A stretch of DNA of 64,000 nt, taken from Fodinibacter sp963695175 (GTDB lineage Bacteria > Actinomycetota > Actinomycetes > Actinomycetales > Dermatophilaceae). The position numbers and the translations under genes are program-made. Below are positions 9,240 through 19,130 of the stretch, piece by piece. The notes under the pieces were generated by a model. That model was not told the origin of the DNA and ran no database searches. It saw only the letters and a list, made by a program, of their open reading frames with translations. Where the stretch lies: the NCBI GenBank assembly GCA_963695175.1, contig CAVOGG010000009.1, positions 496,001 through 560,000 on the forward strand, written 5' to 3'. How positions within the stretch are numbered: the stretch's first letter is position 1; the number at the start of each line of letters is the position of its first letter.

Positions 9240-10292
9240 ATGGCCGTCGTCACCATGCGCCAGCTCCTCGAGAGCGGCGTCCACTTCGGGCACCAGACCC
9301 GACGTTGGAACCCCAAGATGAAGCGCTTCATCATGACCGAGCGCAACGGCATCTACATCATCGACCTGCAGCAGTCGGTGACCTACATCAACAACGCGTA
9401 CGAGTTCGTCCGCGAGACCGTCGCCCACGGCGGCACCATCCTGTTCGTCGGCACCAAGCGCCAGGCGCAGGAGCCGATCGCGGAGCAGGCGACCCGGGTC
9501 GGGATGCCGTACGTCAACCACCGCTGGCTCGGTGGCATGCTCACCAACTTCCAGACGATCTCCAAGCGGCTCACCCGCCTCAAGGAGCTCGAGGAGCTCG
9601 ACTTCGACGACGTGGCCGGCTCGGGCTTCACGAAGAAGGAGCTGCTCATCTTCAAGCGCGAGCGCGACAAGCTCGAGCGCACCCTGGGCGGCATCCGCAC
9701 GATGGGCCGGGTCCCCTCGGCCGTGTGGATCGTCGACACCAAGAAGGAGCACCTCGCGGTGGACGAGGCCCGCAAGCTGGGGCTGCCGGTCATCGCGATC
9801 CTCGACACCAACTGCGACCCCGACGAGGTCGACTACAAGATCCCGGGCAACGACGACGCGATCCGTTCGGTCACCCTGCTCACCCGGGTCATCGCGGATG
9901 CCGTCGCCGAGGGCCTGATCGCCCGCGCCGGTGGCCCCGCCGCCGGTGAGGAGACCGTCGCCGGTGACGAGCCGCTGCCCGAGTGGGAGCGCGAGCTCCT
10001 CGGTGGCGACGCGGCCCAGACCGCCGAGGCCGTGGCTCCGGAGGCCGGCGAGACCGCCGCTGCCCCCGCCGCCGAGGCCGCCCCGGAGGTCGCCGAGGCG
10101 CCCGCCGCAGAGGTCGCCGAGGTCACCGAGGCTGCTGAGACCGCGGTCGAGGAGCCCCTCGAGGCACCCGTCGCCGAGGCGCTCGACGCCCCGGTCGTCG
10201 AGGCCGTCGAGGCCGAGGCCGACCAGGCCCCGGTCGAGGAGACCCCCGAGGTCGCTGCCGCGGAGGCCGACGCCCCCGCCGAGCAGGCCTGA
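9240..10292 (+). CDS. rpsB: 30S ribosomal protein S2
   Basis: Ribosomal protein S2 of the small subunit. The body (MAVVTMRQLLESGVHFGH, then NPKMKRFIMTERNGIYI, HRWLGGMLTNFQT and PVIAILDTNCDPD) is highly conserved. The start at 9240 has the strong site AAGGAG at 9227-9232. The product is 350 residues against about 240-260 for the family core. The extra 100 residues form a C-terminal Ala/Glu/Val/Pro-rich tail, low in complexity and probably disordered. It forms an operon with tsf, 46 bp downstream. Confidence 0.98.
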   Translation: MAVVTMRQLLESGVHFGHQTRRWNPKMKRFIMTERNGIYIIDLQQSVTYINNAYEFVRETVAHGGTILFVGTKRQAQEPIAEQATRVGMPYVNHRWLGGMLTNFQTISKRLTRLKELEELDFDDVAGSGFTKKELLIFKRERDKLERTLGGIRTMGRVPSAVWIVDTKKEHLAVDEARKLGLPVIAILDTNCDPDEVDYKIPGNDDAIRSVTLLTRVIADAVAEGLIARAGGPAAGEETVAGDEPLPEWERELLGGDAAQTAEAVAPEAGETAAAPAAEAAPEVAEAPAAEVAEVTEAAETAVEEPLEAPVAEALDAPVVEAVEAEADQAPVEETPEVAAAEADAPAEQA

Positions 10293-10338
10293 CCCACTCG
10301 TCACTGTCCGACCCGTACACGAAAGAGCGATAACACCG

Positions 10339-11169
10339 ATGGCGAACTACACCGCCGCTGACATCAAGGCGCTCCGCGAGAAGACCGCGGCCGGAATGAT
10401 GGACGTCAAGCGCGCCCTCGACGAGGCCGATGGCGACATGGGCCAGGCCGAGGAGATCCTGCGCGTCAAGGGCCTCAAGGGCGTGACCAAGCGTGAGGGC
10501 CGCACCGCCTCCAACGGTCTGGTCACCGCGCAGGCCGGCGCCGGCGAGGGCACCCTCGTCGAGGTCCTCTGCGAGACCGACTTCGTCGCGAAGGGCGAGC
10601 GTTTCGGCGCCCTGGCCGACCAGGTCCTCACCCAGGCCGTCGCCACCAAGTCGGCCGACGCCGAGGCGCTGCTCGCGTCGACGCTCTCCGACGGCAAGTC
10701 CGTCAAGGAGCTGCTCGACGAGGCCAACGCCACCATCGGCGAGAAGATCGAGGTCAAGCGCGTGGCCCGCCTCGAGGGCGAGCACGTCGTGTCCTACCTG
10801 CACAAGACCAGCCCCGACCTGCCCGCGCAGATCGGTGTCCTGGTGGCCACCACGGGTGGCGACGAGCAGACGGCCAAGGACGTCGCGATGCACATCGCCG
10901 CGTTCAGCCCGAGCGTGCTCACCCGCGACGAGGTCGACGACGAGACGGTCGAGAACGAGCGTCGCGTCGCCGAGGCCACGGCGAAGGAGGAGGGCAAGCC
11001 GGAGGCCGCCCTCGCCCGCATCGTCGAGGGTCGCGTCAACGGCTACTTCAAGGAGAACGTCCTGCTCGAGCAGCCGTTCGCCAAGGAGCCGAAGAAGACC
11101 GTGGCCAAGGTCCTGCAGGAGGCCGGCGCCGACGCCAACGGCTTCGTGCGCTTCCGCGTCGGGAACTGA
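10339..11169 (+). CDS. tsf: Translation elongation factor Ts
   Basis: EF-Ts is the nucleotide exchange factor for EF-Tu. The 276-residue product shows the N-terminal UBA-like domain (DIKALREKTAAGMMDVKRAL) and the signature LCETDFVAKGE. The core then includes HIAAFSP and FKENVLLEQPF. The start at 10339 follows GAAAGAG. Gene order rpsB-tsf is near universal, and a strong hairpin follows the stop. Confidence 0.98.
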   Translation: MANYTAADIKALREKTAAGMMDVKRALDEADGDMGQAEEILRVKGLKGVTKREGRTASNGLVTAQAGAGEGTLVEVLCETDFVAKGERFGALADQVLTQAVATKSADAEALLASTLSDGKSVKELLDEANATIGEKIEVKRVARLEGEHVVSYLHKTSPDLPAQIGVLVATTGGDEQTAKDVAMHIAAFSPSVLTRDEVDDETVENERRVAEATAKEEGKPEAALARIVEGRVNGYFKENVLLEQPFAKEPKKTVAKVLQEAGADANGFVRFRVGN

Positions 11170-11194
11170 CCTCCCGCCGCACCACGCAGCATCC

Positions 11195-11231
11195 GGGATG
11201 CCGTCCGCTCACCACGAGCGGGCGGCATCCC
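11195..11231 (+). terminator. Terminator hairpin after tsf
   Basis: Bases 11195-11210 pair with 11216-11231 to give a 16-bp stem (one G-T pair) with a five-base loop. It sits 25 bp after the tsf stop and just before a convergent Nudix gene, so it may serve both strands. There is no T tract, which is common for actinobacterial terminators. The stem ends are the GGATGCC word common in this genome. Confidence 0.7.
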
Positions 11232-11258
11232 GCTGTCCGGGGGCGGGCAGCGTCGAGG

Positions 11259-11792
11259 TCAGGACACGCGGCCGAGGGCCAACGCGGCGAACATCAACGC
11301 CGCCACCGTCTCGCCGTCGCCGATCTCACCGCGCGCGACCATCGCCAGCACCTCGGCCCACGGCACGGCCCGCACGGAGCTGATGCCCTCGAGCTCCTGC
11401 TCGGCGCCCTCGGCGGGGGAGAGCCCGGTCGCGAGGTAGACCACCTCGGGCGCGACGCACACGCCGTTGAGCGCGTTCATCCGCCCCACCTCGAGCCAGT
11501 GCGCGGCGCGCAGGCCGGCCTCCTCCGCGAGCTCGCGGCGGGCCCCGGCCAGGGTGTCCGGGCCGTCGGCGCCGCCGGCGGGAACCTCCACCGACGGGCC
11601 GACGGTGTGCCGGTCCACCGTGACGAGCACGACCTCGTCGTCGTCGGTCAGGGCCACGACGAACACCGCCGGATGCCGCAGCCGCACCACGCCGTAGACG
11701 CCGGCGCTGCCGTCGGGGCGGACCACGTCGTCCTCGACGACCTCGATCCAGGCGTTGTCGTAGACGGTCCGGGACGCGGTGACGGGCCACAC
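11259..11792 (-). CDS. Nudix hydrolase, ADP-ribose pyrophosphatase-like
   Basis: A 177-residue Nudix enzyme cleaving a nucleoside diphosphate linked to another group. The Nudix box is visible as GGADGPDTLAGARRELAEEA (G...REL.EE.G) near residue 75, preceded by EVPAGG, which is typical of ADP-ribose and sugar-nucleotide pyrophosphatases. The GTG at 11792 is preceded by GGGAGG at suitable distance. It lies 17 bp after the phosphoribosyltransferase gene on the same strand, so the two probably form an operon in nucleotide metabolism. Confidence 0.88.
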   Translation of the reverse strand: MWPVTASRTVYDNAWIEVVEDDVVRPDGSAGVYGVVRLRHPAVFVVALTDDDEVVLVTVDRHTVGPSVEVPAGGADGPDTLAGARRELAEEAGLRAAHWLEVGRMNALNGVCVAPEVVYLATGLSPAEGAEQELEGISSVRAVPWAEVLAMVARGEIGDGETVAALMFAALALGRVS

Positions 11793-11809
11793 GACGACCA
11801 GCCTCCCAC

Positions 11810-12307
11810 TCAGGAGTCGGAGACACCCCGGCCGGTGACCGGCGGGCGGTCGCTCCACGGGAAGGTGATCCAGCGGTCGGTCTCGCGCCACACGTAGTCG
11901 GGGCGGACGACCGAGCGGGGCTTGGCGTAGATGGTGGCGGTGCGCACCGCGCCGACCTTGCCGGCGCAGAAGTCGTGTACCGAGGCCAGCGTGAGGCCGG
12001 TGTCGGCGACGTCGTCGGCGACGAGCACGAGGGCGTCGTGCAGGTCGACGAAGTCGGGGGCCGGGGGCAGGATCCGCGGCACCTCCAGGCGCTCGTCGAC
12101 GCCGGTGTAGAACTCCACGTTCATCGTGTAGGTGTTCTTCACCCCGAGCGCGTAGCCGAGCGCCCCACCGATGAGCAGACCGCCACGGGCGATCGACAGG
12201 ATCATGTCGGGTACCCCGTCGGCCGCGACCCGCTCCGCGAGCTGCCCAGATCGACGGTCGAAGTCGGCCCACGTGAGGACCTCGCGCTCCTGCTCCATGG
12301 GCGTCAT
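11810..12307 (-). CDS. Purine-type phosphoribosyltransferase
   Basis: A PRPP-dependent phosphoribosyltransferase of about 165 residues. The PRPP loop is clear in LVLVADDVADTGLTL, where two acidic residues precede DTG. The N-terminal LSIARGGLLIGGALGYALG is typical of xanthine or hypoxanthine transferases. The base specificity is not determinable here. Two ATGs, at 12307 and 12298, are possible and neither has a good ribosome site. It precedes the Nudix gene. Confidence 0.8.
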   Translation of the reverse strand: MTPMEQEREVLTWADFDRRSGQLAERVAADGVPDMILSIARGGLLIGGALGYALGVKNTYTMNVEFYTGVDERLEVPRILPPAPDFVDLHDALVLVADDVADTGLTLASVHDFCAGKVGAVRTATIYAKPRSVVRPDYVWRETDRWITFPWSDRPPVTGRGVSDS

Positions 12308-12363
12308 CGTCGCAGCCGCGGGTGGCGAGGGTGTGTCCGTGACACACCCGCCGCAGACCAGGA

Positions 12364-15300
12364 TCAGCCGGCCGACGTCCGGATGACGCGCGGCCCGCTC
12401 ACCGCGAAGCACTCGCCCGCCGCCCAGCAGGAAGTGACCGAACCCCACACGAGCTCTGGTGCGTCGACCTGCGCCACCCCGAACTGCACGCCGCCCCAGA
12501 CCGTGAAGCCGACCTGGGTGAGGCCGGGGGTGGCAGAGGAGAGGTTCGACACCCCGAGGCAGAACGTGGGACTCACGCAGGACAGGTCGTTCAGGGTGCC
12601 GGTACCGGACGGCGTGGAGGTCCACGTGTTGCGCCCGGTCAGCTCCCACGCCTCTCCGCTCTGCTCGATGGCCAGGCACCATCCGCCGCTCGTGCACTGC
12701 AGGGTCGTGGGTCGGGTGACCGCGTTGGCGATCGGGGCGGACCACGACGTGCCGTTCCACACCCGGTGCGCGCCGTCGGAGACCATGACGCAGCGCGACC
12801 GGCTCGAGCAGTCGAGGAGGTAGCCGCGCAGGTCGGCGCTGGGCAGGCGCACCGGTGCCGACCAGGCGCCGTTGCTGTAGACGGAGGAGGCCAGCAGGTT
12901 CAGGTCGTAGGCGATGCACCACCCCTTCTCGGGGCAGGAGACGTACTCGAGCGCGAAGCCGGCACGGACCACCGGCCCCCAGGTGGTACCCGTCCGGACG
13001 CGGTACCGCGACACCGACGACGCGTCGCTGCTGGTGCCGAGGCACCAGTCGTCGGTCGGGCACTGGACGCCGCGGTTGAGCCCCAGGACGACCGGAGCCG
13101 ACCAGGTGGAGCCGTTCCACTGGCGGACCGCCCCGTCGAGGTCGGTGCCGACGCAGTTCGCGGCCGACGAGCAGCTGAGCCACAGGAACATCCCACTCGC
13201 GGGTGCGACGGACGTCGCGGCCGACCACGTCGAACCTCGGAAGTACCGGATCGCGCCCTCCGCGACTGTCGGCGCGGACGCAGAACGTCGTCGACCCGCA
13301 CGACAGCGCCGGCACCATCCCCTGCGGACCCACGGCACCTCCGGTGACCGCGGTCCACGACGTGCCGTCGAAGCGTGCGGAGCGGCCGTCGGCGCCGTCG
13401 GACAGGCACCACTGCGCCGACACGCAGTCGAGCAGGGGCGAGACTCGAGTCGCTCCCGAGGGCCGCGCTGATGCGCGTGGCCGACCAGGCGCCCGACGCG
13501 AGCACCCAGAAGGCACCGCCGTCGCCGACGGCGACACACCGCCCAACGACCGGGCACGAGACGTCTTCGGGCTCGTTGTCCGCGACGCCGAGCTTCTTGG
13601 TGGTCCACGCCCCGCCGTTGAGCACAGCCGCGAACGGCACGTACGTGGGGCTGCTCCCGACGACGGCGCAGAAGGTGGAGCTCGGGCACGACAGCCCCGT
13701 CCACTCGGCGACGCCGGCCGGCATCGCGATGGTCTGCAGCACGGCAGCGCCGTCGAAGGTCAGCAGCGAGGCGTAGCCGGACTGCAGCAGGCAGCGCGAC
13801 GTCGTGGGACACGACACCGCGTGCACCGTCACGGCCAGCGCCACCGGGGTCCAGACACCGCCACGCCACACCAGCACGCCCGACACGTCACTGCGGGTGA
13901 CGACGCAGAACGTCGGGTCGGCGCAGGACACGGCCGACAGGCCGATGTCCGGGTGGCTGTCATCGCGCCGGGGGATGACCTGGGTGCGCGCCGACCAGGC
14001 CGACCCGTTCCAGGTGCGCACGCCGCCGTCGCGCTCGAGCGCGACGCAGAAGGTGCTGGTCGGGCAGTCGACGTCGACGAACCCGCCGGTCGAGGGGGCC
14101 ACGACCTCGGGCGTGCCGATGACGAGCGGGACGGTGCGGCTGACGCTGACGGCCTCGGGACTCGCCGTCGACCACGCGTCGACGGCTCGTACCGCGTAGT
14201 GGGTCGGGAGGCCGGGCGTCGCCGCGGTGTCGGTGAGCGACGTCGTGGGATGCCGGTCGGCCACCAGCAGGTGCCGCTGCGGGAACGCCTTCGGCTCGAC
14301 GACCCGCTCGACGCGGTAGGTCAGCGCGCGGGGGGTGGCCGACGGCGTCCACGACACCTGGACGGACGTGCCCCACCACGGTCGCTGGTGACCGCGCTGG
14401 GAGCCGCCGGAGGCGTGGTGTCGACCGGTGGCCCGAGCACGTACCCCGTGACGTCGACGACGAGCCGGAGCGAGGCTCCGGCCGACACGACCAGGTCGAC
14501 CCCGCCCGTGGACGACACTGCCGCGATGACGGCCGACGCCTTGGTGCGGCCGCCCTGGAAGTTCAGCGAGGACGACGTCGGCAGCCCGGCACCGCGCGGC
14601 ACCACCTGCACGAAGCCGTTGGCGGTCGGGTCCGCGACGGTGACGTTGAGCAGCACGGCACCCACCCCGCTCGCCGGTACCCCGGCGACACCGGTCACGG
14701 TGAGGCTGCGCCGGGCACCGCTACCGACGGCGGGCGCGTCGAGCAGCCGCGCCGGCGTGACCGGCGCAGCCCCGAGCGGCGCCGCCGGCGCACCGGCCGC
14801 GACCCAGCCGACGACGTCGGCGACAAGCTGGACCGAGCCGGATGCCGTGACCCGCAGGTCGACGCCGCCGTCCGGTCCGAGCCCGACGGTGACGAGGTTG
14901 GCCACGGTGTCGGCCGGCTGCGAAGTTCACGGCTCGACGTGGTCGCGGAGCCGGGGTCGGTGGGGGATGCCGTGACGTACCCGATGCGTCGTGCCGCCGG
15001 TGGCGGTGAGGTTCAGCACGACGGACCCCGCGCCGGTCGCCGGCACACCGCCTCGGCCGGCCACGGCCAGCGGCAGCACGGTTCCTCCGCGCACCGCTGA
15101 GTTCGGGGCGCCGATGCCGGCTCGGGTGTCGAGCAGCCGGCTCGGGGTCACGGCGGTGATCGCACCGGCCGCGGGCACGGCATCCGGGCTCTCGACGTAC
15201 CCGACGACGTCGGCGACGACATGGCTGGCGCCGCGGAGACGCGCAGGTCGACCTGGCCGCCGGTGCCGACCTTGACCAGGGCGAGGTTGCTGACGGTGAG

Positions 15301-15714
15301 GCCGCCTGACCAGTTCAGTGCCGATGCGTTGGGCGCCGCGTCGCCGTGCGGGAACGCTGTCAGGAAGCCGTTGGCCGTGCTGCCGGTGGCCACGAGGGTC
15401 AGGGCGACCGCCGAGACCCCGGTGGCCGGGATGCCGTGCACGCCGGTGACCGTGACCGCGGTGGTCGACCCGGCAGGTCGCAGCCCGGCAGGCGCTCCCG
15501 TGCCGTCGCGGGTGTCGAGAAGGCGGGTGGCGGGCACGGCGTGGTAGCCACCGGGCATGGTGTCCGCGGCGGCGGTCGAGGCCGCGACGACGGTCGCAGG
15601 AACCCTCGCTGACGACGGGGAACCGGCGACGGCCGGTGAGGCGACCGCACCCATCCCCGACAGCGCGACCACCGCTGCGAACAGCACCCCGATCGCACGT
15701 CTCGTCACACGCAT
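12364..15714 (-). pseudogene. Large secreted repeat protein (RLLDTR modules, FnIII, 14 Cys-pair repeats) broken by at least seven frameshifts
   Basis: One gene of about 1,115 codons spread over three frames. It has a signal peptide (RRAIGVLFAAVVALSGMG from ATG 15714). Three modules of about 125 residues follow, each opening with RLLDTR or RLLDAP and ending in DVVGYV, DVVGWV or DVTGYV. Next is a fibronectin-III-like domain (VSWTPSATPRALTYRVERV). The rest holds fourteen repeats of about 42-50 residues, each with C-x5-C and usually WNGSxW, resembling beta-propeller blades stapled by disulfides. Frames change near 15228, 14980, 14928, 14915, 14370, 13440 and 13275; each join restores repeat homology. 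Domain order and signal suggest surface attachment. Sequencing error or decay are both possible. Stop at 12364. Confidence 0.75.
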
Positions 15715-15921
15715 TCCCGCACCCCCATCGTCCCCGCCCACGGGTCGTCCGTCGTGGTGCGCGTTCGGATCCTAGGCGGCGGTGCGCCCGGCCGCCATCG
15801 ATCGGCGACGAGTCGCGAGAACTCGCACCGGGCCGGCATCCGCTCGATTTCGGGGTTCGGTCAGCGTGCCCGCCTGTGAAAGGATCGGGTGACCGCTGCG
15901 CACCACCGCCGAGGAGGCCCC

Positions 15922-16680
15922 GTGACCACGCACGCCCTGACCGAGGCAGCACCGCCCGCCGAGTCCGTCCGTTCGGCCCGACGGGTGCTCCTGAAGCTCT
16001 CCGGTGAGGTGTTCGGCGGCGGCAAGGTGGGCGTCGACCCCGACGTCGTGCGTGGCATCGCCCGCCAGATCGCCGCTGCGGTGCGCGAGGGCATCCAGGT
16101 GGCGGTGGTCGTCGGCGGCGGCAACTTCTTCCGCGGCGCCGAGCTGCAGCAGAAGGGCATGGACCGCTCGCGGGCCGACTACATCGGCATGCTCGGCACC
16201 GTGATGAACTGCCTGGCCCTGCAGGACTTCCTGGAGAAGGAGGGCATCGACACCCGGGTGCAGAGCGCCATCACGATGGGCCAGGTGGCCGAGCCCTACA
16301 TCCCGCGCCGCGCCATCCGGCACCTCGAGAAGGGCCGGGTCGTCATCTTCGGCGCCGGGGCCGGGATGCCGTACTTCTCCACCGACACGGTCAGCGCCCA
16401 GCGGGCCCTGGAGTGCAAGTGCGACGTGGTGCTGATGAGCAAGAACGGCGTCGACGGGGTCTACGACTCCGACCCGCGCACCAACCCCGACGCGCGCAAG
16501 CTCGAGCGGGTCAGCTTCGAGGACGCCCTGCGCAGCGGCCTGCGGGTCGTCGACGCGGCGGCCTTCAGCCTGTGCATGGACAACAAGCTGCCGATGGTGG
16601 TCTTCGGCATGGAGGGCGACGGCAACATCACCCGGGCGCTGCTCGGGGAGCGCATCGGCACACTGGTCTCCGCCGACTGA
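15922..16680 (+). CDS. pyrH: UMP kinase
   Basis: Bacterial UMP kinase phosphorylates UMP to UDP for pyrimidine nucleotides. The 252-residue protein has the amino-acid-kinase fold with RVLLKLSGEVFGG, VVVGGGNFFRG and VIFGAGAGMPYFSTDT. The start is the GTG at 15922, set by the strong site GAGGAGG at 15911-15917. An upstream extension from 15889 lacks support. It heads the pyrH-frr-cdsA cluster downstream of rpsB-tsf as in most bacteria, here separated by a 4.7-kb minus-strand insertion of other genes. Confidence 0.97.
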   Translation: MTTHALTEAAPPAESVRSARRVLLKLSGEVFGGGKVGVDPDVVRGIARQIAAAVREGIQVAVVVGGGNFFRGAELQQKGMDRSRADYIGMLGTVMNCLALQDFLEKEGIDTRVQSAITMGQVAEPYIPRRAIRHLEKGRVVIFGAGAGMPYFSTDTVSAQRALECKCDVVLMSKNGVDGVYDSDPRTNPDARKLERVSFEDALRSGLRVVDAAAFSLCMDNKLPMVVFGMEGDGNITRALLGERIGTLVSAD

Positions 16681-16780
16681 CGCACCTCTCGCGCACCGGC
16701 CACGCCCGGTTGCGCCGTTTGACACACTGGACCCGACCGCCGCGCTCGCCGCGTGGCAGATGTGAAGGAGAGCCGCCCCG

Positions 16781-17338
16781 ATGATCGACGAGACCTTGTT
16801 CGACGCCGAGGAGAAGATGGAGAAGGCCGTCGAGGTCGCCAAGGAGGCCTTCGCCGGCATCCGCACGGGCCGCGCCCACCCGGGCATGTTCCAGAAGATC
16901 CTCGTCGACTACTACGGTGCGCCGACCCCGCTGCAGCAGCTCGCGTCCTTCCAGAACCCCGAGGCGCGCACCATCATCATCAGCCCGTTCGACAAGTCCT
17001 CGATGCACGCCATCGAGAAGGCGATCCAGCAGGCCGACCTCGGCATCAACCCGAGCAACGACGGCACGATCATCCGCTGCGTGATGCCGGTGCTGACCGA
17101 GGAGCGTCGCCGCGAGTACGTCAAGATGGCGCACACCCAGGCCGAGGACGCCAAGGTCTCGGTGCGCAACATCCGCCGGCACGCAAAGACCACCCTCGAG
17201 AAGCTCGTCAAGGACGGCGACGTCGGCGAGGACGAGGGCTCGCGCGCCGAGAAGGAGCTCGAGACGGTCACCAAGAAGCACGTCGACCTGATCGACGACC
17301 TGCTCAAGCACAAGGAAGCCGAGCTCCTCGACGTCTGA
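16781..17338 (+). CDS. frr: Ribosome recycling factor
   Basis: RRF splits the post-termination ribosome together with EF-G. The 185-residue product has the expected length and conserved motifs: FAGIRTGRAHPGMF, the QQADLGINPSNDG loop, and VRNIRRHAK in the long helical arm. GAAGGAGA lies just upstream of the ATG at 16781. A TTGACA-like hexamer at 16719-16724 in the preceding 100-bp gap could belong to its own promoter, but no matching -10 is clear. Confidence 0.98.
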   Translation: MIDETLFDAEEKMEKAVEVAKEAFAGIRTGRAHPGMFQKILVDYYGAPTPLQQLASFQNPEARTIIISPFDKSSMHAIEKAIQQADLGINPSNDGTIIRCVMPVLTEERRREYVKMAHTQAEDAKVSVRNIRRHAKTTLEKLVKDGDVGEDEGSRAEKELETVTKKHVDLIDDLLKHKEAELLDV

Positions 17339-17350
17339 GCGCCCACGACG

Positions 17351-18262
17351 ATGACCGACGCCGCAGCCGACACCGCCGACCCCACCGACGGCCTCCCCGA
17401 CACCCCTGACGAGGGGCCGGGCGACGAGGCCCCGGAGGCGCCGCCGACCCCGAAGGCGGGCCGTGACCTGCGGGCCGCCGTGGGCGTGGGCCTGCTGCTG
17501 GGTGGCCTCGTCATCGGCACCCTGGTCATCGACCCGCGCGCGTTCCTGGCGGTCATCGTCGTCGGGGTCTCGTACGGCGCCTGGGAGGTTCGCCGGGCGA
17601 TCGCGACCCGCGGGATGATGGTGCCGCTCGTGCCGCTGCTGCTGGGCGCCGTCGGGATGCTCGTGTCGGCCTACCTGCGCGGCGCCGAGGCGCTCGTCGT
17701 GACGTTCGGCCTGACCATCGTCGGCCTGCTCGTCTGGCGGGTGGCCGACGGCCTGGCCGGCGCGGCCCGCGACCTCAGCGCCTCGGCGCTCGTCGTGTTC
17801 TACCCGATCTTCCTCGGCGGGTTCGCCTCGATGATGCTCGCGGCCCCCGGCGACGGGCGGCAGCGGATCGTCGTCTTCATCCTCGTCACGGTGTTCTCGG
17901 ACATCGGCGGGTACGCCGTCGGCGTCCTGTTCGGGCGGCACCCGATGGCGCCGTCGCTCAGCCCCAAGAAGTCGTGGGAGGGCTTCGCGGGCTCGGTCGT
18001 CACCTGTGCCGCCGTCGGGGCGATCTCGCTACCCCTGCTGCTCGGCGGCCTGTGGTGGGCGGGCGCCATCCTGGGCGTCGCCGCGGCATCCGGGGCCACC
18101 CTGGGTGACCTCATCGAGTCGAGCATCAAGCGCGACCTCGGCATCAAGGACATGGGCGCCCTGCTGCCCGGGCACGGCGGTCTGATGGACCGCCTCGACT
18201 CGCTCGTCGTCGTGGCGCCCATCGCCTGGGCGCTGCTCATGTGGTTCGTGCCGCTCGGCTGA
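17351..18262 (+). CDS. cdsA: Phosphatidate cytidylyltransferase
   Basis: CdsA converts phosphatidic acid and CTP to CDP-diacylglycerol, the branch point of phospholipid synthesis. The 303-residue membrane protein has a polar acidic N-terminal tail of about 40 residues, then at least seven hydrophobic segments. The signature is visible near the C-terminus: LSPKKSWEGFAGS and SIKRDLGIKDMG...PGHGGLMDRLDS. It starts 12 bp after frr and ends inside a terminator stem. Confidence 0.96.
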   Translation: MTDAAADTADPTDGLPDTPDEGPGDEAPEAPPTPKAGRDLRAAVGVGLLLGGLVIGTLVIDPRAFLAVIVVGVSYGAWEVRRAIATRGMMVPLVPLLLGAVGMLVSAYLRGAEALVVTFGLTIVGLLVWRVADGLAGAARDLSASALVVFYPIFLGGFASMMLAAPGDGRQRIVVFILVTVFSDIGGYAVGVLFGRHPMAPSLSPKKSWEGFAGSVVTCAAVGAISLPLLLGGLWWAGAILGVAAASGATLGDLIESSIKRDLGIKDMGALLPGHGGLMDRLDSLVVVAPIAWALLMWFVPLG

Positions 18263-18279
18263 GTGCCGAGCGGCACGAA
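18245..18279. terminator. Bidirectional terminator overlapping the cdsA stop
   Basis: A perfect 15-bp stem (18245-18259 with 18265-18279) has a five-base loop TGAGT. The cdsA stop codon TGA forms most of the loop, so the final five codons of cdsA are the left arm. It separates cdsA from the convergent gene ending at 18294 and can work on both strands. Confidence 0.75.
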
Positions 18280-18293
18280 CGCGGTGCGCCGGG

Positions 18294-19130
18294 TCAGCCG
18301 GCCCGGCGCCCCAGGCCCATGAACTGCTCGAGCGCCTCGCTCGGCTGCACGCTCATCGTGCCGTCCGCCTCCTCGGTGGTCAGGCAGGTGATCTGCCGGC
18401 CCAGCCAGTGGTAGGCGTGGGTCGACACCGGGCTGACGCCCTCGGCGTGCATCCGCTGCGCGTAGTCGGGCACCAGGTCGAGCGCGTCGCGGATCTCGGC
18501 CGGCGTCGAGCACGGCTGGAGGATGATCGCGTGGCGGTACGGGAGGGCGAAGACGAAGCCGTTGCGGTCGTCGACGTCCGGCAGCCAGCGGTGCGCGGCA
18601 TCGTTGAGGAAGCGCGCGAAGCTCGCGGTGTACGGGGAGTCGCCCATCACGGCATACACGCTGCGGCCGCCCTCGCCCACGCGCTGCACGTCGACCGGGG
18701 TGGTCTCGAGCAGTTCGAGCAGGTTGTTGCGGCCCTTGTTCACCAGGTTGGGGACCCGGCGCCCGGTCTCGGCGATGCGCGAGTCGGGCAGCGTGACGAC
18801 CGCCGTGGGGAGGTCGAGGGTGAGCACCTCGTGGATGTGGTCGGCGAACGGGGAGGCGTAGGAGAACCCGAGCCCGGTGGACTGGATCCGCTCCGCCCCC
18901 ACGAGCCGGGAGGTCAGTGCCGCGTCGAACTGGTCGTGCGACAGCGAGGCGATGTCGGAGTCGGCGGCGGCGGTGAGACGCTCCAGGTGCTCGCGTACCG
19001 AGTCCTCGAAGTCGTCGTCCAGGTCGGGAACGATGCGCATCTGCGCCGGTTCGGTTCGGGCCACGGCCTCCGGCGGAGATATCTCCACGGGGCCGGGCTG
19101 GGACGTCTTGAAGCGGTCGAACAGGCCCAT
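18294..19130 (-). CDS. Conserved-looking cytoplasmic protein, function unknown
   Basis: I do not recognise the family. The 278-residue product has no signal peptide or membrane segment. It begins MGLFDRFKTSQPG, followed by an acidic stretch (PDLDDDFEDSVREHLERL). The centre is mixed alpha/beta (GRNNLLELLETTPVDVQ, GFVFALPYRHAIILQP). Native codon use, the compact fold-like composition and a terminator at its 3' end support a real gene. The ATG at 19130 is used. A 205-bp divergent region separates it from rlmN. Confidence 0.75.
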   Translation of the reverse strand: MGLFDRFKTSQPGPVEISPPEAVARTEPAQMRIVPDLDDDFEDSVREHLERLTAAADSDIASLSHDQFDAALTSRLVGAERIQSTGLGFSYASPFADHIHEVLTLDLPTAVVTLPDSRIAETGRRVPNLVNKGRNNLLELLETTPVDVQRVGEGGRSVYAVMGDSPYTASFARFLNDAAHRWLPDVDDRNGFVFALPYRHAIILQPCSTPAEIRDALDLVPDYAQRMHAEGVSPVSTHAYHWLGRQITCLTTEEADGTMSVQPSEALEQFMGLGRRAG

